A stretch of 64,000 bases of DNA from Pseudomonas hamedanensis. Its GTDB lineage: Bacteria; Pseudomonadota; Gammaproteobacteria; Pseudomonadales; Pseudomonadaceae. The position numbers and the translations under genes were made by a program. The notes below the pieces were generated by a model. It did no database searches. It saw nothing but the letters and a program-made list of their open reading frames with translations, and was not told the origin of the DNA. The stretch is taken from NCBI RefSeq assembly GCF_014268595.2, contig NZ_CP077091.1, positions 5,811,001-5,875,000 of the forward strand, given 5' to 3'. Below, in pieces: positions 17,415 to 26,342 of this stretch (its first letter is position 1; every line of letters begins with the position of its first letter).

Positions 17415-19142
17415 ATGCGCTCACTCGCTCGTCTTGCACCCCTTGCCCTGACCCTGATGCTCACCGCTTGCGGCGACGGCGAATCGCTGTTGCCGCCAGA
17501 TGCGCGCCTGCCGGACGGCGGACGCTATCGCGGTGAGCTGGTCAATGGCTTGCTGCAAGGCCAGGGCCGTGTCGACTATCCCAATGGCAGCTGGTACGCC
17601 GGGCAGTTCGACCAGGGCCAGTGGCACGGGCAAGGCGAATGGCATGGCAGCAACGGCGAGGTTTATCGCGGCCAGTTTCAGCTAGGTCTGTTCGACGGCC
17701 AGGGCAGCCTGACCACCAGCGCCAGCAGTTACACCGGCGGCTTCAAGCAGGGGCGGCGCGACGGCGAAGGCACGTTGAAAGAAAACGGCATGACCTATCG
17801 CGGCGAGTTCAAGGCGGATCAGTATTCCGGACTCGGTCGTCTGGAAATGGACGACGGCAGCTCCTATCAAGGCCAGTTCGCCCATGGCAAACCCAACGGC
17901 GAAGGCCAGCGCGGCGATGCCAGCGGCAATTCGTTCAGCGGCCATTTCGTCAACGGTCAGCTGGAAGGCAACGGCACCTATAACAGCGCCGACGGCGACA
18001 TCTATGTCGGCGGTTTCAAGAACAATCAATTACACGGCAAGGGCCGCTACGAAAACGCCGATGGCGATGTCTGGATCGGCCAGTTCAAGGAAGGCGCATT
18101 GACCGGCAAGGGCGAACTGATCGGCGCCGACGGCAGCCATTACATCGGCAGCTTCGTTGACTGGCGCTTCAGCGGCCAGGGTCGCCTGAACCTGTCCGAC
18201 GGCAGTTTTTACATCGGCGGCTTTGACAACGACAGCTATTCCGGACGCGGCACCCTGGTGCTGACCGATGGCAGCGTGCTCAGCGGCAGTTGGATCAACG
18301 GCCAGCGGGTGCGCGATGCCGACGGCAAGTTACTGCCCGATACTCTTGAACTCGGCCTGATCGCCCAAGGGCGCCTGCTCGATGACGCCCTGGCGGCGAT
18401 TCCCGCTTCGACTCCAACGGTCGAGTTGTACACCCTGACTCTGGGCGGCGACGGCAAGCAAAGCGTGTTCCTGCGCGAATCAGATTACGTCGCCAACATG
18501 CTCAACACGCGTTTCGGCGCTTTCGGCCAGATTCGTCTGGTCAACCACCGCGACCATCTCGGCGACCGCCCCATGGCCACCCGCGAAAACCTGCGCCGCG
18601 CTGCGCTGACCCTCGCCGAACGCAGCGGTCCGGAAGACTTGTTGTTCATTTACCTGACCAGCCACGGCACCGCCGAACATGAACTGGTACTGGACCAGCC
18701 GCGAATGGAGCTGGCCGACCTGCCCGCCGACGAACTCGCGGCCGTGCTCGCACCGTTGAAAAACCGCGACAAGGTCATCGTCATTTCATCGTGCTATTCC
18801 GGCGGTTTCATCCCGGCGCTAAAAGACCAGCGCACCCTGATCATGACCGCCTCGCGCGCCGATCGGGTGTCCTTCGGCTGTTCGGAAGAGGCCAACTTCA
18901 CTTATTTCGGCGACGCGCTGTTTGCCCAGGCGCTGAACCAGACCGATGATCTGGAGCAAGCCTTCAAACTGGCCAGGGCCACGGTCGCCGAGCGTGAACT
19001 GGCGGACGGTTTCGAAGCGTCGGAGCCGCAAATCTGGGCGCCGAAGACCGTGCTGTCGCATTGGCAGTTGCTGCGCAAACAGCAAGCGCGCAAAGCACTG
19101 CAAAGTGCGGCGTTGAACGACGCGCCGACAAAAGGCAACTAA
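17415..19142 (+). CDS. Lipoprotein with about 11-12 MORN repeats and a C13 (legumain/caspase-like) peptidase domain
   Basis: 575 residues. The lipoprotein signal ends in LTAC (Cys about residue 19). Residues about 37-297 are 11 to 12 tandem MORN repeats of about 23 residues (YxGxFxxGxxxGxG). Residues about 330-545 form a caspase-fold C13 domain with the dyad His417 in LTSHGTAEHE and Cys460 in VISSCYSGGF. Membrane lipoprotein location plus a protease of this type suggests envelope protein processing. MORN repeats elsewhere bind lipids or act as rigid spacers; that role here is inference. It lies upstream of an NAD-binding protein gene in the same direction. Confidence 0.92.
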   Translation: MRSLARLAPLALTLMLTACGDGESLLPPDARLPDGGRYRGELVNGLLQGQGRVDYPNGSWYAGQFDQGQWHGQGEWHGSNGEVYRGQFQLGLFDGQGSLTTSASSYTGGFKQGRRDGEGTLKENGMTYRGEFKADQYSGLGRLEMDDGSSYQGQFAHGKPNGEGQRGDASGNSFSGHFVNGQLEGNGTYNSADGDIYVGGFKNNQLHGKGRYENADGDVWIGQFKEGALTGKGELIGADGSHYIGSFVDWRFSGQGRLNLSDGSFYIGGFDNDSYSGRGTLVLTDGSVLSGSWINGQRVRDADGKLLPDTLELGLIAQGRLLDDALAAIPASTPTVELYTLTLGGDGKQSVFLRESDYVANMLNTRFGAFGQIRLVNHRDHLGDRPMATRENLRRAALTLAERSGPEDLLFIYLTSHGTAEHELVLDQPRMELADLPADELAAVLAPLKNRDKVIVISSCYSGGFIPALKDQRTLIMTASRADRVSFGCSEEANFTYFGDALFAQALNQTDDLEQAFKLARATVAERELADGFEASEPQIWAPKTVLSHWQLLRKQQARKALQSAALNDAPTKGN

Positions 19143-19169
19143 GCTGAACAGTATCAAGGGAGAGACCTT

Positions 19170-19811
19170 ATGTACTTGACGCCTCAGCATGTATTGCTTG
19201 CCGGAGCCACCGGATTGACCGGTGAACATCTACTCGACCGCTTGCTCAACGAGCCCACGATCACCCGCGTCCTCGCCCCTTCCCGTCGACCACTGGCCGA
19301 GCATCCGCATCTGGAAAACCCGGTCGGCGATCCGCAGGCTTTTCTGCCGCAGCTCGCCGGACGCGTCGATATCGCGTACTGCTGCCTCGGCACCACGATC
19401 AAGCAGGCCGGTTCCGAAGCTGCCTTTCGCGCAGTAGATCTGGACATGGTCGTGGCATTCGCCAAACGCGCGAGGGAGATGGGCGCGCGGCATCTGATCG
19501 TGATCAGTGCGATTGGCGCCGATCCGAAATCCTCGGTGTTTTACAACCGGGTCAAAGGTGAAATGGAACAGGCCTTGCGTGCGCAGGACTGGCCGCAACT
19601 GACCATTTGCCGGCCTTCGCTATTATTGGGCGAGCGTACGGAACCGCGTCTGGCCGAGCAATTGGCCGGGCCGTTGTCGAAACTGATTCCGGGCAAGTAC
19701 CGCGGCATCGAAGCGTGCCAGTTGGCGCGGGCGATGTGGCGGTTGGCGCTGGAGGAGCAGGATGGGGTGCGGGTGATTGAGTCGGATGAGTTGCGCAAGT
19801 TAGGCAAATAA
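19170..19811 (+). CDS. NAD(P)-binding Rossmann-fold protein (atypical SDR)
   Basis: 213 residues of the extended or atypical short-chain dehydrogenase class, similar in layout to HTATIP2/CC3-like oxidoreductases. The dinucleotide motif is [15 protein letters not shown]. The later features are [20 protein letters not shown], a YNRVKGEME segment with the Tyr-Lys pair, and [10 protein letters not shown]. Substrate unknown. It follows the MORN/C13 gene by 27 bases with its own ribosome site (AAGGGAGAG), so co-transcription is likely. Confidence 0.88.
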   Translation: MYLTPQHVLLAGATGLTGEHLLDRLLNEPTITRVLAPSRRPLAEHPHLENPVGDPQAFLPQLAGRVDIAYCCLGTTIKQAGSEAAFRAVDLDMVVAFAKRAREMGARHLIVISAIGADPKSSVFYNRVKGEMEQALRAQDWPQLTICRPSLLLGERTEPRLAEQLAGPLSKLIPGKYRGIEACQLARAMWRLALEEQDGVRVIESDELRKLGK

Positions 19812-19821
19812 CTCCGGGACT

Positions 19822-19926
19822 TTGTGGTGAGGGGATTTATCCCCGTTCGGCTGCGCAGCAGTCGTCGCTTTTAAAATTTGGGGGGCGCTTCGCACCCCAA
19901 CGGGGATAAATCCCCTCGCCACAGAG
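19822..19926. repeat. REP doublet (inverted pair), type GTGGCGAGGGGATTTATCCCC
   Basis: Inverted copies at about 19822-19850 and 19895-19926 flank a GC-rich centre containing a second short inverted pair. It lies between convergent genes. The same type recurs at 58752-58862. Confidence 0.88.
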
Positions 19927-19939
19927 GTTGTGCGCTCCC

Positions 19940-20224
19940 CTACAATCCGCCGGTCGCCTGGAAACCTACGCCAATCACGGTAAGCAACGACAACGGCAAC
20001 AACAGCGTATCGAGCAACGCACTGGCCGGCAGGTCCACGCCCGGATAGCTCGGCGCCTCAGCACCAAACCGCTCCATCGCGCAGCAGCCGCCATTCAACG
20101 CGTACAAATCCAGCCGCGTCCCGGCGTACACCACCGGTGCGCCCGGTTTAGCCGCATCGAGCGTGCGCGCCGTGGCACAGCCAGTCAGCAGCGCCGCCAG
20201 AACAATCACCAGCAGCTTATTCAT
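19940..20224 (-). CDS. YceK/YidQ-family lipoprotein
   Basis: 94 residues with a lipobox LTGC (Cys about residue 16), so a membrane-anchored lipoprotein. The family core is [14 protein letters not shown], then [21 protein letters not shown]. Function unknown in this family. The start overlaps the ubiX stop by 8 bases, so it is coupled to the mpl-ubiX transcript. Confidence 0.88.
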   Translation of the reverse strand: MNKLLVIVLAALLTGCATARTLDAAKPGAPVVYAGTRLDLYALNGGCCAMERFGAEAPSYPGVDLPASALLDTLLLPLSLLTVIGVGFQATGGL

Positions 20225-20864
20225 CGCTGCTCAGATGATGCTCGCCCCAGCGCGGCAGCATGTCCTGCGGGATGCCGAGCAGGTTAAGAATCCGCGCGAC
20301 GACAAAATCGATCAGGTCGTCGATGGTCTGCGGCTGGTGATAGAAGCCCGGCGACGCCGGCAGAATCGTCACGCCCAGGTTCGACAGCTTGAGCATGTGC
20401 TCCAGATGAATGCTCGAATACGGCGCCTCGCGCGGCACCAGAATCAACTGGCGGCGCTCTTTCAACGTGACGTCCGCCGCGCGTTCGATCAGGTTGTTGC
20501 AGGCCCCCGTGGCAATCGCCGACAGCGTGCCGGTCGAACACGGCACCACCACCATCGCTGCCGGTGCACCGGAACCGGAAGCGACTGGCGACATCCAGTC
20601 TTCCTTGCCGTACACACGAATCTGCCCGGCGGCGGCGCCGGTGTATTCGGTCAGAAAGGCCTGCATCATTTGCGGCTTGGCCGGCAAGGAAACATCGGTC
20701 TCCGTGGCCATCACCAACTGCGCGGCCTTGGAGATCAGGAAATGCACCTCGCGATCCTCACGCACCAGGCAATCGAGCAGGCGCAGGCCGTACTGGGCGC
20801 CGGACGCGCCGGTCATCGCCAGCGTGATGCGCTCCGGGCCGCCGTGCTGCGAGAACGTGTTCAT
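20217..20864 (-). CDS. ubiX: Flavin prenyltransferase UbiX
   Basis: 215 residues. UbiX attaches dimethylallyl phosphate to FMN, making the prenylated cofactor for the decarboxylase UbiD in ubiquinone synthesis. Motifs are [32 protein letters not shown], and [34 protein letters not shown] (read in parts). The ATG at 20864 overlaps the mpl stop (ATGA). Confidence 0.95.
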   Translation of the reverse strand: MNTFSQHGGPERITLAMTGASGAQYGLRLLDCLVREDREVHFLISKAAQLVMATETDVSLPAKPQMMQAFLTEYTGAAAGQIRVYGKEDWMSPVASGSGAPAAMVVVPCSTGTLSAIATGACNNLIERAADVTLKERRQLILVPREAPYSSIHLEHMLKLSNLGVTILPASPGFYHQPQTIDDLIDFVVARILNLLGIPQDMLPRWGEHHLSSDE

Positions 20865-22210
20865 TGCAGCGCCTCGGCGAGCTTGCCGTGCAGGCCGCCG
20901 AAGCCGCCGTTGCTCATGATCACCACGTGGGTGCCGGGTTGTGCCTGGCTCTTCACGCGCTCGATGATGCCCTCCAGCGAATCGCTGACAATCGACGGCA
21001 CGGTGCACAACGCCGCGGTCGCCGCCAGGTCCCAGCCCAGGTTGGCCGGGGCATACCAGATCACCTGATCGGCATCGGCCACGCTGTCCGGCAAGCCGTC
21101 ACGGTGCGCGCCGAGCTTCATCGAGTTGGAGCGCGGTTCGATGATCGCGATCAGCGGCGCATCGCCAATACGTTTGCGCAGGCCGTCGAGGGTAGTGGCG
21201 ATGGCGGTCGGGTGGTGGGCGAAGTCGTCGTAGATTGTTATGCCGCGCACTTCGGCGACTTTCTCCATACGCCGCTTGACGTTCTTGAACGCGCTCAATC
21301 CGGCGATGCCCATCGACGGCACCACGCCGACATGCCGCGCGGCGGCCAGAGCAGCCAAGGCGTTGGCGACGTTGTGCTGACCGGTCAACTCCCACTCGAC
21401 GGTGCCTTGCGACACACCTTCGAACAGCACTTCGAACGCCGAGCCGTCTTCACTAAGCAATTTGACCTGCCACTGACCGCCAGCACCGGTGGTCTGCACC
21501 GGGGTCCAGCAGCCCATTTCGATCACGCGCTGCAAAGCCGGCTCAGTGGTCGGATGAATGACCAGTCCTTCGCTTGGAATAGTGCGCACCAAATGATGGA
21601 ACTGCCGCTCGATCGCCGGCAAATCGGGGAAGATGTCCGCATGATCGAATTCAAGGTTATTGAGGATCGCAGTGCGCGGGCGGTAATGGACGAATTTCGA
21701 ACGCTTGTCGAAGAAGGCACTGTCGTATTCGTCAGCTTCGATCACGAAGAACGGCGTGCCGCCCAGACGCGCCGACACCGAGAAATTCTGCGGTACACCA
21801 CCGATCAGGAAACCCGGGCTCATGCCTGCGTGCTCCAGTACCCAGGCGAGCATGCTGCTGGTGGTGGTCTTGCCGTGGGTACCGGCGACTGCCAGCACCC
21901 AACGACCTTGCAGCACATGATCGGCCAGCCACTGTGGGCCGGAGACGTACGGCAGGCCCTTGTTCAGGACGTATTCGACCGCCGGGTTGCCACGGGACAT
22001 AGCGTTGCCGATTACTACCAGATCCGGCGCCGGATCGAGCTGCGCCGGGTCATAACCCTGCGTCAGCTGAATGCCCTGGGCCTCGAGCTGCGTGCTCATT
22101 GGCGGATAGACGTTGGCGTCGGAGCCGGTCACGTGATGGCCCAGCTCTTTGGCCAGCACCGCCATCGAGCCCATGAAAGTCCCGCAGATACCCAGAATAT
22201 GAATGTGCAT
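20861..22210 (-). CDS. mpl: UDP-MurNAc:L-alanyl-gamma-D-glutamyl-meso-DAP ligase
   Basis: 449 residues of the Mur ligase family, used in recycling of cell-wall tripeptide. Motifs: [17 protein letters not shown], the ATP loop [36 protein letters not shown], and [11 protein letters not shown]. It joins released tripeptide to UDP-MurNAc in the cytoplasm. I chose the start at MHIHILG (22210) because family members begin there. It is the first gene of a transcript with ubiX and the YceK-like gene. Confidence 0.95.
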   Translation of the reverse strand: MHIHILGICGTFMGSMAVLAKELGHHVTGSDANVYPPMSTQLEAQGIQLTQGYDPAQLDPAPDLVVIGNAMSRGNPAVEYVLNKGLPYVSGPQWLADHVLQGRWVLAVAGTHGKTTTSSMLAWVLEHAGMSPGFLIGGVPQNFSVSARLGGTPFFVIEADEYDSAFFDKRSKFVHYRPRTAILNNLEFDHADIFPDLPAIERQFHHLVRTIPSEGLVIHPTTEPALQRVIEMGCWTPVQTTGAGGQWQVKLLSEDGSAFEVLFEGVSQGTVEWELTGQHNVANALAALAAARHVGVVPSMGIAGLSAFKNVKRRMEKVAEVRGITIYDDFAHHPTAIATTLDGLRKRIGDAPLIAIIEPRSNSMKLGAHRDGLPDSVADADQVIWYAPANLGWDLAATAALCTVPSIVSDSLEGIIERVKSQAQPGTHVVIMSNGGFGGLHGKLAEALQ

Positions 22211-22287
22211 AGTCGACCTCGTAAAACATGGCCGCAGGTTAGCGTAGGGAGGGGGAAATGGCACTCTTTAGCTTTGTCGGCCTGACC

Positions 22288-22424
22288 CTTGTGGCGAGGG
22301 AGCTTGCTCCCGCTCGACTGCGCAGCAGTCGTAAATTGAGCACATGCGGTTCATCTTTCTGAACCGGATGCACTGGTCTTGGGGCCGCTTCGCAGCCCAG
22401 CGGGAGCAAGCTCCCTCGCCACAG
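22288..22424. repeat. REP doublet (inverted pair), type GTGGCGAGGGAGCTTGCTCCC
   Basis: Inverted copies at 22288-22312 and about 22399-22424 enclose a spacer that itself contains CGACTGCGCAGCAGTCG. It sits in the gap between mpl and the 3' end of eatR. The same type recurs at 47803-47940, with a single copy at 30667-30698. Confidence 0.88.
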
Positions 22425-22436
22425 GATTGGTGGAAA

Positions 22437-24347
22437 TCAGGCAGAGCGGGCGATGCCGTGTTTGCGCAGCTTTCTATACAGCGTATTTCGGCTCACGCCC
22501 AGTTGCTCAGCCGTGTGCGTCATGTGCCAGCGTGCCTGTTCCAGTGCATTGAGCAGCGCCAGCCTTTCGGCATCGTCCAGCGGCTGTGCGCAAGACTCCT
22601 GCGCCAAAACCGCCGGCCGCGCCTGCCGAATCATCACCGGCAAATCCTCAACCCCGACCCGCCCGCCATCACACAACGCTGCCAGCGTGCGCAGCACATT
22701 GCGCAACTGCCGCACATTGCCCGGCCAATTGAACGCCAGCAATGCCTGACGGGCCGGCTCGTCGATCAGGATGGTTTCGCCGCCCGCCTCTTCAGCCAAC
22801 AGAAAATCCAGCAACTGCGCCTTGTCACTGCGCTCGCGCAATGCCGGCAACGCCACTTCCAGCCCGTTGAGCCGGTAATACAAATCCTCGCGGAAGCTGC
22901 CGTCCGCGACTCGCTCAAGCAGATTGCGGTGGGTAGCGCTGATGATCCGCACGTTGACCGCTTCCGGCTCGCCGCCAATCGGCACCACCTGCCGGTCCTC
23001 CAGCACGCGCAGCAAACGGGTCTGCAAGGCCAGCGGCATGTCACCGATTTCATCGAGGAACAAAGTGCCGCCGTCGGCCTGCTGCAACTTGCCGCGCATG
23101 CCATCCTTGCGCGCACCGGTGAAGCTGCCACCGCGATAACCAAACAGTTCGCTCTCGATCAGGCTTTCCGGGATGGCTGCGCAATTGAGGGCGACGAAGG
23201 CATGGGTCGAGCGCTGGCTGGCCTGGTGCACAGCCTTGGCGAACGCTTCCTTGCCAGAGCCGGTCTCGCCATTAATCAACAACGGCACGTCGCGCTCGAA
23301 CACGCGCAGGGCCTTGCGGAAATCGGCCTGCAATGCCTCGTCGCCAAGGCAGATGCCGGACAGACGTGGCGCAGGCGTCGCGATCGGCGTGGCGAAAACC
23401 GGCGTCGGCTTGCGCGATTCGCCGCGCAACACGGCGAACAGATGGCGTCCGTCGAGGGTGCGCAGCGGCCAACTGGCGCTGGCATTGGCACTCGCTCGGC
23501 CAAGCAGGTCATCCAGCGAACAATCGAAAAACGCCTCGACGGGTTTTCCCAGCAAACCACCGCGAACATGCCCGAGCAGGTTCAACGCGCTCTGATTCGC
23601 TGCACTGATCCGCCCTTCGCCGTCAAACGCCAGCAGCCCTTCGCTGAACAAGCCGACGGACTCGGCCTGCAAATGAAAACGCAGCAACCATTGATTGTCG
23701 AAACAGCGCAGGAAGTAACAGCTTTCAATCATCTTTGCCGACAGATTGACCAGCGCCATAGTGTGGAACTGGCTCTGGCGCGAGACGTCCGGGCGCGCCG
23801 AGGACACGTCGAGTACCGCCATCAGTTCGCCATGCGGATCGAACACCGGGCTCGCCGAACAAGTCAGCCCGGTGTGACGGCCGCGAAAGTGCTCGTTTTG
23901 ATGAATAGTCAGCGCCTGGCGCTCGACCAGGCAGGTGCCGATGCCGTTGGTGCCCTCGCAGGCCTCGCTCCAGTCGGCGCCGAGCCAAAGCCCGGCGCGC
24001 TCGAAAATCTTCCGTTCGGCCGGGGCGGTAACGCAGTTGAGGATCACCCCGCGGGCATCGGTCAGCAGCACCGCGTGGCCGGCGCCGGAGAGTTGTTGAT
24101 GCAGACTGCTCATTTCCGTACCGGCGATCTGCAGGACTTGCTGCAAGCGCTCGCGACTTTCCAGCACCCGGCCGTGTTCGAGCACGGTCGGCGCCATGGT
24201 CACCGAAGGATCGAGGTGATAGTCCTCAAGACAGCGCAGCCACGAGCGGGCGATCGACGGATCGGCACCGGGGCCGTGCGGGTGCGGCTTGCCCTGGGTG
24301 ACAGTGAGAACCTGACGGGCGTGGCGACTCAAATGGTTGTCGTGCAT
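22437..24347 (-). CDS. eatR: Sigma-54-dependent activator of ethanolamine catabolism (EatR/AcoR-like)
   Basis: 636 residues. A GAF-type sensor region (about 60-300) comes first, with CEGTNGIGTCLVER typical of AcoR-like regulators. An AAA+ sigma-54 interaction domain follows, with Walker A GETGSGKEAFAKAVH and Walker B GGTLFLDEIGDMP. The C-terminal Fis-type helix-turn-helix is HTAEQLGVSRNTLYRKLRKHG. The sigma-54 contact loop reads GSFTGA (407-412) rather than GAFTGA. It is divergent from exaC; position and type match P. aeruginosa EatR (PA4021), so activation of exaC-eat-eutBC is the likely role. Confidence 0.92.
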   Translation of the reverse strand: MHDNHLSRHARQVLTVTQGKPHPHGPGADPSIARSWLRCLEDYHLDPSVTMAPTVLEHGRVLESRERLQQVLQIAGTEMSSLHQQLSGAGHAVLLTDARGVILNCVTAPAERKIFERAGLWLGADWSEACEGTNGIGTCLVERQALTIHQNEHFRGRHTGLTCSASPVFDPHGELMAVLDVSSARPDVSRQSQFHTMALVNLSAKMIESCYFLRCFDNQWLLRFHLQAESVGLFSEGLLAFDGEGRISAANQSALNLLGHVRGGLLGKPVEAFFDCSLDDLLGRASANASASWPLRTLDGRHLFAVLRGESRKPTPVFATPIATPAPRLSGICLGDEALQADFRKALRVFERDVPLLINGETGSGKEAFAKAVHQASQRSTHAFVALNCAAIPESLIESELFGYRGGSFTGARKDGMRGKLQQADGGTLFLDEIGDMPLALQTRLLRVLEDRQVVPIGGEPEAVNVRIISATHRNLLERVADGSFREDLYYRLNGLEVALPALRERSDKAQLLDFLLAEEAGGETILIDEPARQALLAFNWPGNVRQLRNVLRTLAALCDGGRVGVEDLPVMIRQARPAVLAQESCAQPLDDAERLALLNALEQARWHMTHTAEQLGVSRNTLYRKLRKHGIARSA

Positions 24348-24454
24348 TTCTTATTGTTCTCCCCGAGGCGCTAGGGCCCAAAGCATGAGGTGAGGCCCAG
24401 CATCCTCCAGCCATCGGCTCATTGCAATGCTGGCAAGACCACTCAGTCACGGGC

Positions 24455-24472
24455 TGTGCCGAAAGCGGTACA
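24455..24472. promoter_or_regulatory. Candidate EatR upstream activator site 1 (palindrome TGTGCCG-N4-CGGTACA)
   Basis: An 18-base imperfect palindrome with 7-base arms. A second copy with the same half-sites lies 33 bases downstream, centre to centre, about three helical turns. Both are upstream of the -24/-12 promoter, the normal place for an enhancer-binding protein. EatR binding is inferred. Confidence 0.65.
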
Positions 24473-24487
24473 AATTGTCACGCCCGC

Positions 24488-24505
24488 TGTACCGAAACCG
24501 TCACA
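24488..24505. promoter_or_regulatory. Candidate EatR upstream activator site 2 (palindrome TGTACCG-N4-CGTCACA)
   Basis: The second 18-base imperfect palindrome, matching the first in both half-sites (TGTRCCG and CGKNACA). It ends 64 bases before the -24/-12 promoter element. Confidence 0.65.
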
Positions 24506-24568
24506 GCGCCAATCCACTCGTCCGACAGAAACCCGCCAAGCCCTTGATTTGCCTGACCTGCACGGCAG

Positions 24569-24584
24569 TGGCCCGAGCCTTGCT
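24569..24584 (+). promoter_or_regulatory. Sigma-54 (-24/-12) promoter for exaC
   Basis: TGGCCCG-AGCC-TTGCT matches the RpoN consensus TGGCACG-N4-TTGCW at all but one position, with exact spacing between the GG and GC dinucleotides. The predicted start of transcription is about 24595, leaving a leader of about 55 bases before the exaC ATG. Confidence 0.85.
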
Positions 24585-24649
24585 CTACGCTTATAGCAAG
24601 CGCACTTGCGCGTTTCTCTAATAAGTACAAAGCCAAGGAGAACATCATC

Positions 24650-26170
24650 ATGCGTTACGCCCACCCCGGTACTGAAGGCGCCAAAGTCTCGTTCAAGAGC
24701 AAGTACGGTAACTACATCGGCGGCGAGTTCGTCGCGCCGGTCAAAGGTCAGTACTTCACCAATACCTCGCCAGTGAATGGCCAGCCAATCGCCGAATTCC
24801 CCCGTTCCACTGCCGAAGACATCGACAAGGCCCTGGACGCCGCCCACGCTGCCGCCGATGCGTGGGGCGCAACCTCCGTGCAGGCGCGCTCGCTGATCCT
24901 GCTGAAAATCGCCGACCGCATCGAAGAAAACCTCGAACTGCTGGCGATCACCGAAACCTGGGACAACGGCAAAGCCATCCGCGAAACCCTCAACGCGGAC
25001 ATCCCGCTGGCAGCCGACCATTTCCGTTACTTCGCCGGTTGCCTGCGCGCTCAGGAAGGCAGCGCTGCGGAAATCGACGGCAACACCGTGGCCTATCACA
25101 TCCATGAACCACTGGGCGTGGTCGGCCAGATCATCCCGTGGAACTTCCCGCTGCTGATGGCCGCGTGGAAACTCGCTCCGGCGCTGGCCGCCGGTAACTG
25201 CGTGGTACTCAAGCCCGCCGAGCAAACCCCGCTGGGCATCTGCGTGCTGATGGAACTGATCGGCGACCTGCTGCCGCCGGGCGTACTCAATGTCGTGCAA
25301 GGTTTCGGCAAAGAAGCCGGCGAAGCACTGGCGACCAGCAAGCGCATCGCCAAGATCGCCTTCACCGGCTCGACCCCGGTCGGCTCGCACATCATGAAAT
25401 GCGCGGCGGAAAACATCATTCCATCTACCGTGGAACTGGGCGGCAAGTCGCCGAACATTTTCTTTGAAGACATCATGCAGGCCGAACCGAGCTTCATCGA
25501 AAAAGCCGCCGAAGGTCTGGTGCTGGCGTTCTTCAACCAGGGCGAAGTGTGCACCTGCCCTTCCCGCGCGCTGGTGCAGGAATCGATCTACGACGAATTC
25601 ATGCAGGCGGTGATGAAGAAAGTCAGCCAGATCAAACGTGGCGACCCGCTGGACACCGAGACCATGGTCGGCGCCCAGGCGTCGGAGCAGCAATTCGACA
25701 AGATCCTGTCGTATCTGGAAATCGCCAAGGGCGAAGGCGCCGAGCTGCTGACTGGCGGCAAGGTGGAGAAACTCGAGGGCAGCCTGGCCACCGGTTACTA
25801 CATCCAGCCAACCCTGCTCAAGGGCACCAACAAAATGCGCGTGTTCCAGGAAGAAATCTTCGGCCCGGTGGTGAGCATCACCACCTTCAAGGACGAAGCC
25901 GAAGCCCTGGCGATTGCCAACGACACCGAGTTCGGCCTCGGCGCCGGCCTGTGGACCCGCGACATCAACCGCGCCTACCGCATGGGCCGGGCGATCAAGG
26001 CCGGTCGCGTATGGACCAACTGCTACCACCTGTACCCGGCGCACGCCGCGTTCGGTGGTTACAAGAAGTCCGGCGTCGGGCGTGAGACGCACAAGATGAT
26101 GCTCGACCATTACCAGCAGACCAAGAATCTGCTGGTGAGTTACGACATCAATCCGTTGGGGTTCTTCTAA
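24650..26170 (+). CDS. exaC: NAD-dependent (acet)aldehyde dehydrogenase
   Basis: 506 residues of the ALDH superfamily, close to ExaC/AldB. Motifs: [23 protein letters not shown] (read in parts), FTGSTPVG, the Glu motif VELGGKSPN, and the catalytic Cys in [11 protein letters not shown]. In this cluster it should oxidise acetaldehyde, released from ethanolamine by EutBC, to acetate. Ribosome site AAGGAG precedes the ATG. It is transcribed from the sigma-54 promoter at 24569. A repeat at 26181-26294 separates it from the permease gene, so the downstream genes could be part of one transcript or have their own promoter. Confidence 0.95.
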   Translation: MRYAHPGTEGAKVSFKSKYGNYIGGEFVAPVKGQYFTNTSPVNGQPIAEFPRSTAEDIDKALDAAHAAADAWGATSVQARSLILLKIADRIEENLELLAITETWDNGKAIRETLNADIPLAADHFRYFAGCLRAQEGSAAEIDGNTVAYHIHEPLGVVGQIIPWNFPLLMAAWKLAPALAAGNCVVLKPAEQTPLGICVLMELIGDLLPPGVLNVVQGFGKEAGEALATSKRIAKIAFTGSTPVGSHIMKCAAENIIPSTVELGGKSPNIFFEDIMQAEPSFIEKAAEGLVLAFFNQGEVCTCPSRALVQESIYDEFMQAVMKKVSQIKRGDPLDTETMVGAQASEQQFDKILSYLEIAKGEGAELLTGGKVEKLEGSLATGYYIQPTLLKGTNKMRVFQEEIFGPVVSITTFKDEAEALAIANDTEFGLGAGLWTRDINRAYRMGRAIKAGRVWTNCYHLYPAHAAFGGYKKSGVGRETHKMMLDHYQQTKNLLVSYDINPLGFF

Positions 26171-26180
26171 TCCTGCGATG

Positions 26181-26294
26181 CTGATCGTTCCCACGCTCTG
26201 CGTGGGAATGCAGCCCGGGACGCTCCGCGTCCCTTCAAAGCCGAACGCGGAGCGTCCGTTGATACATTCCCACGCAGAGCGTGGGAACGATCAG
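26181..26294. repeat. Inverted repeat pair, type GATCGTTCCCACGC-TCTGCGTGGGAATG
   Basis: Outer arms 26181-26210 and 26266-26294 are near-perfect complements. The inside contains a second inverted pair (GGGACGCTCCGCGTCCC and relatives). A closely similar element lies at 63558-63672 at the other end of the window. It sits between exaC and eat. Confidence 0.88.
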
Positions 26295-26342
26295 GTTCCT
26301 GGCTGTAGCCGGGCCAATAAAACAATAAAAATGGTGAACCCT

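Noticed and set aside
22344..24374. 676-codon open frame antisense to eatR
   Set aside because: Entirely overlaps the sigma-54 activator with intact AAA+ motifs; no recognisable protein features.
24443..26194. 583-codon open frame antisense to exaC, which would also cover the sigma-54 promoter
   Set aside because: Shadow of the aldehyde dehydrogenase; would conflict with the promoter and activator sites.
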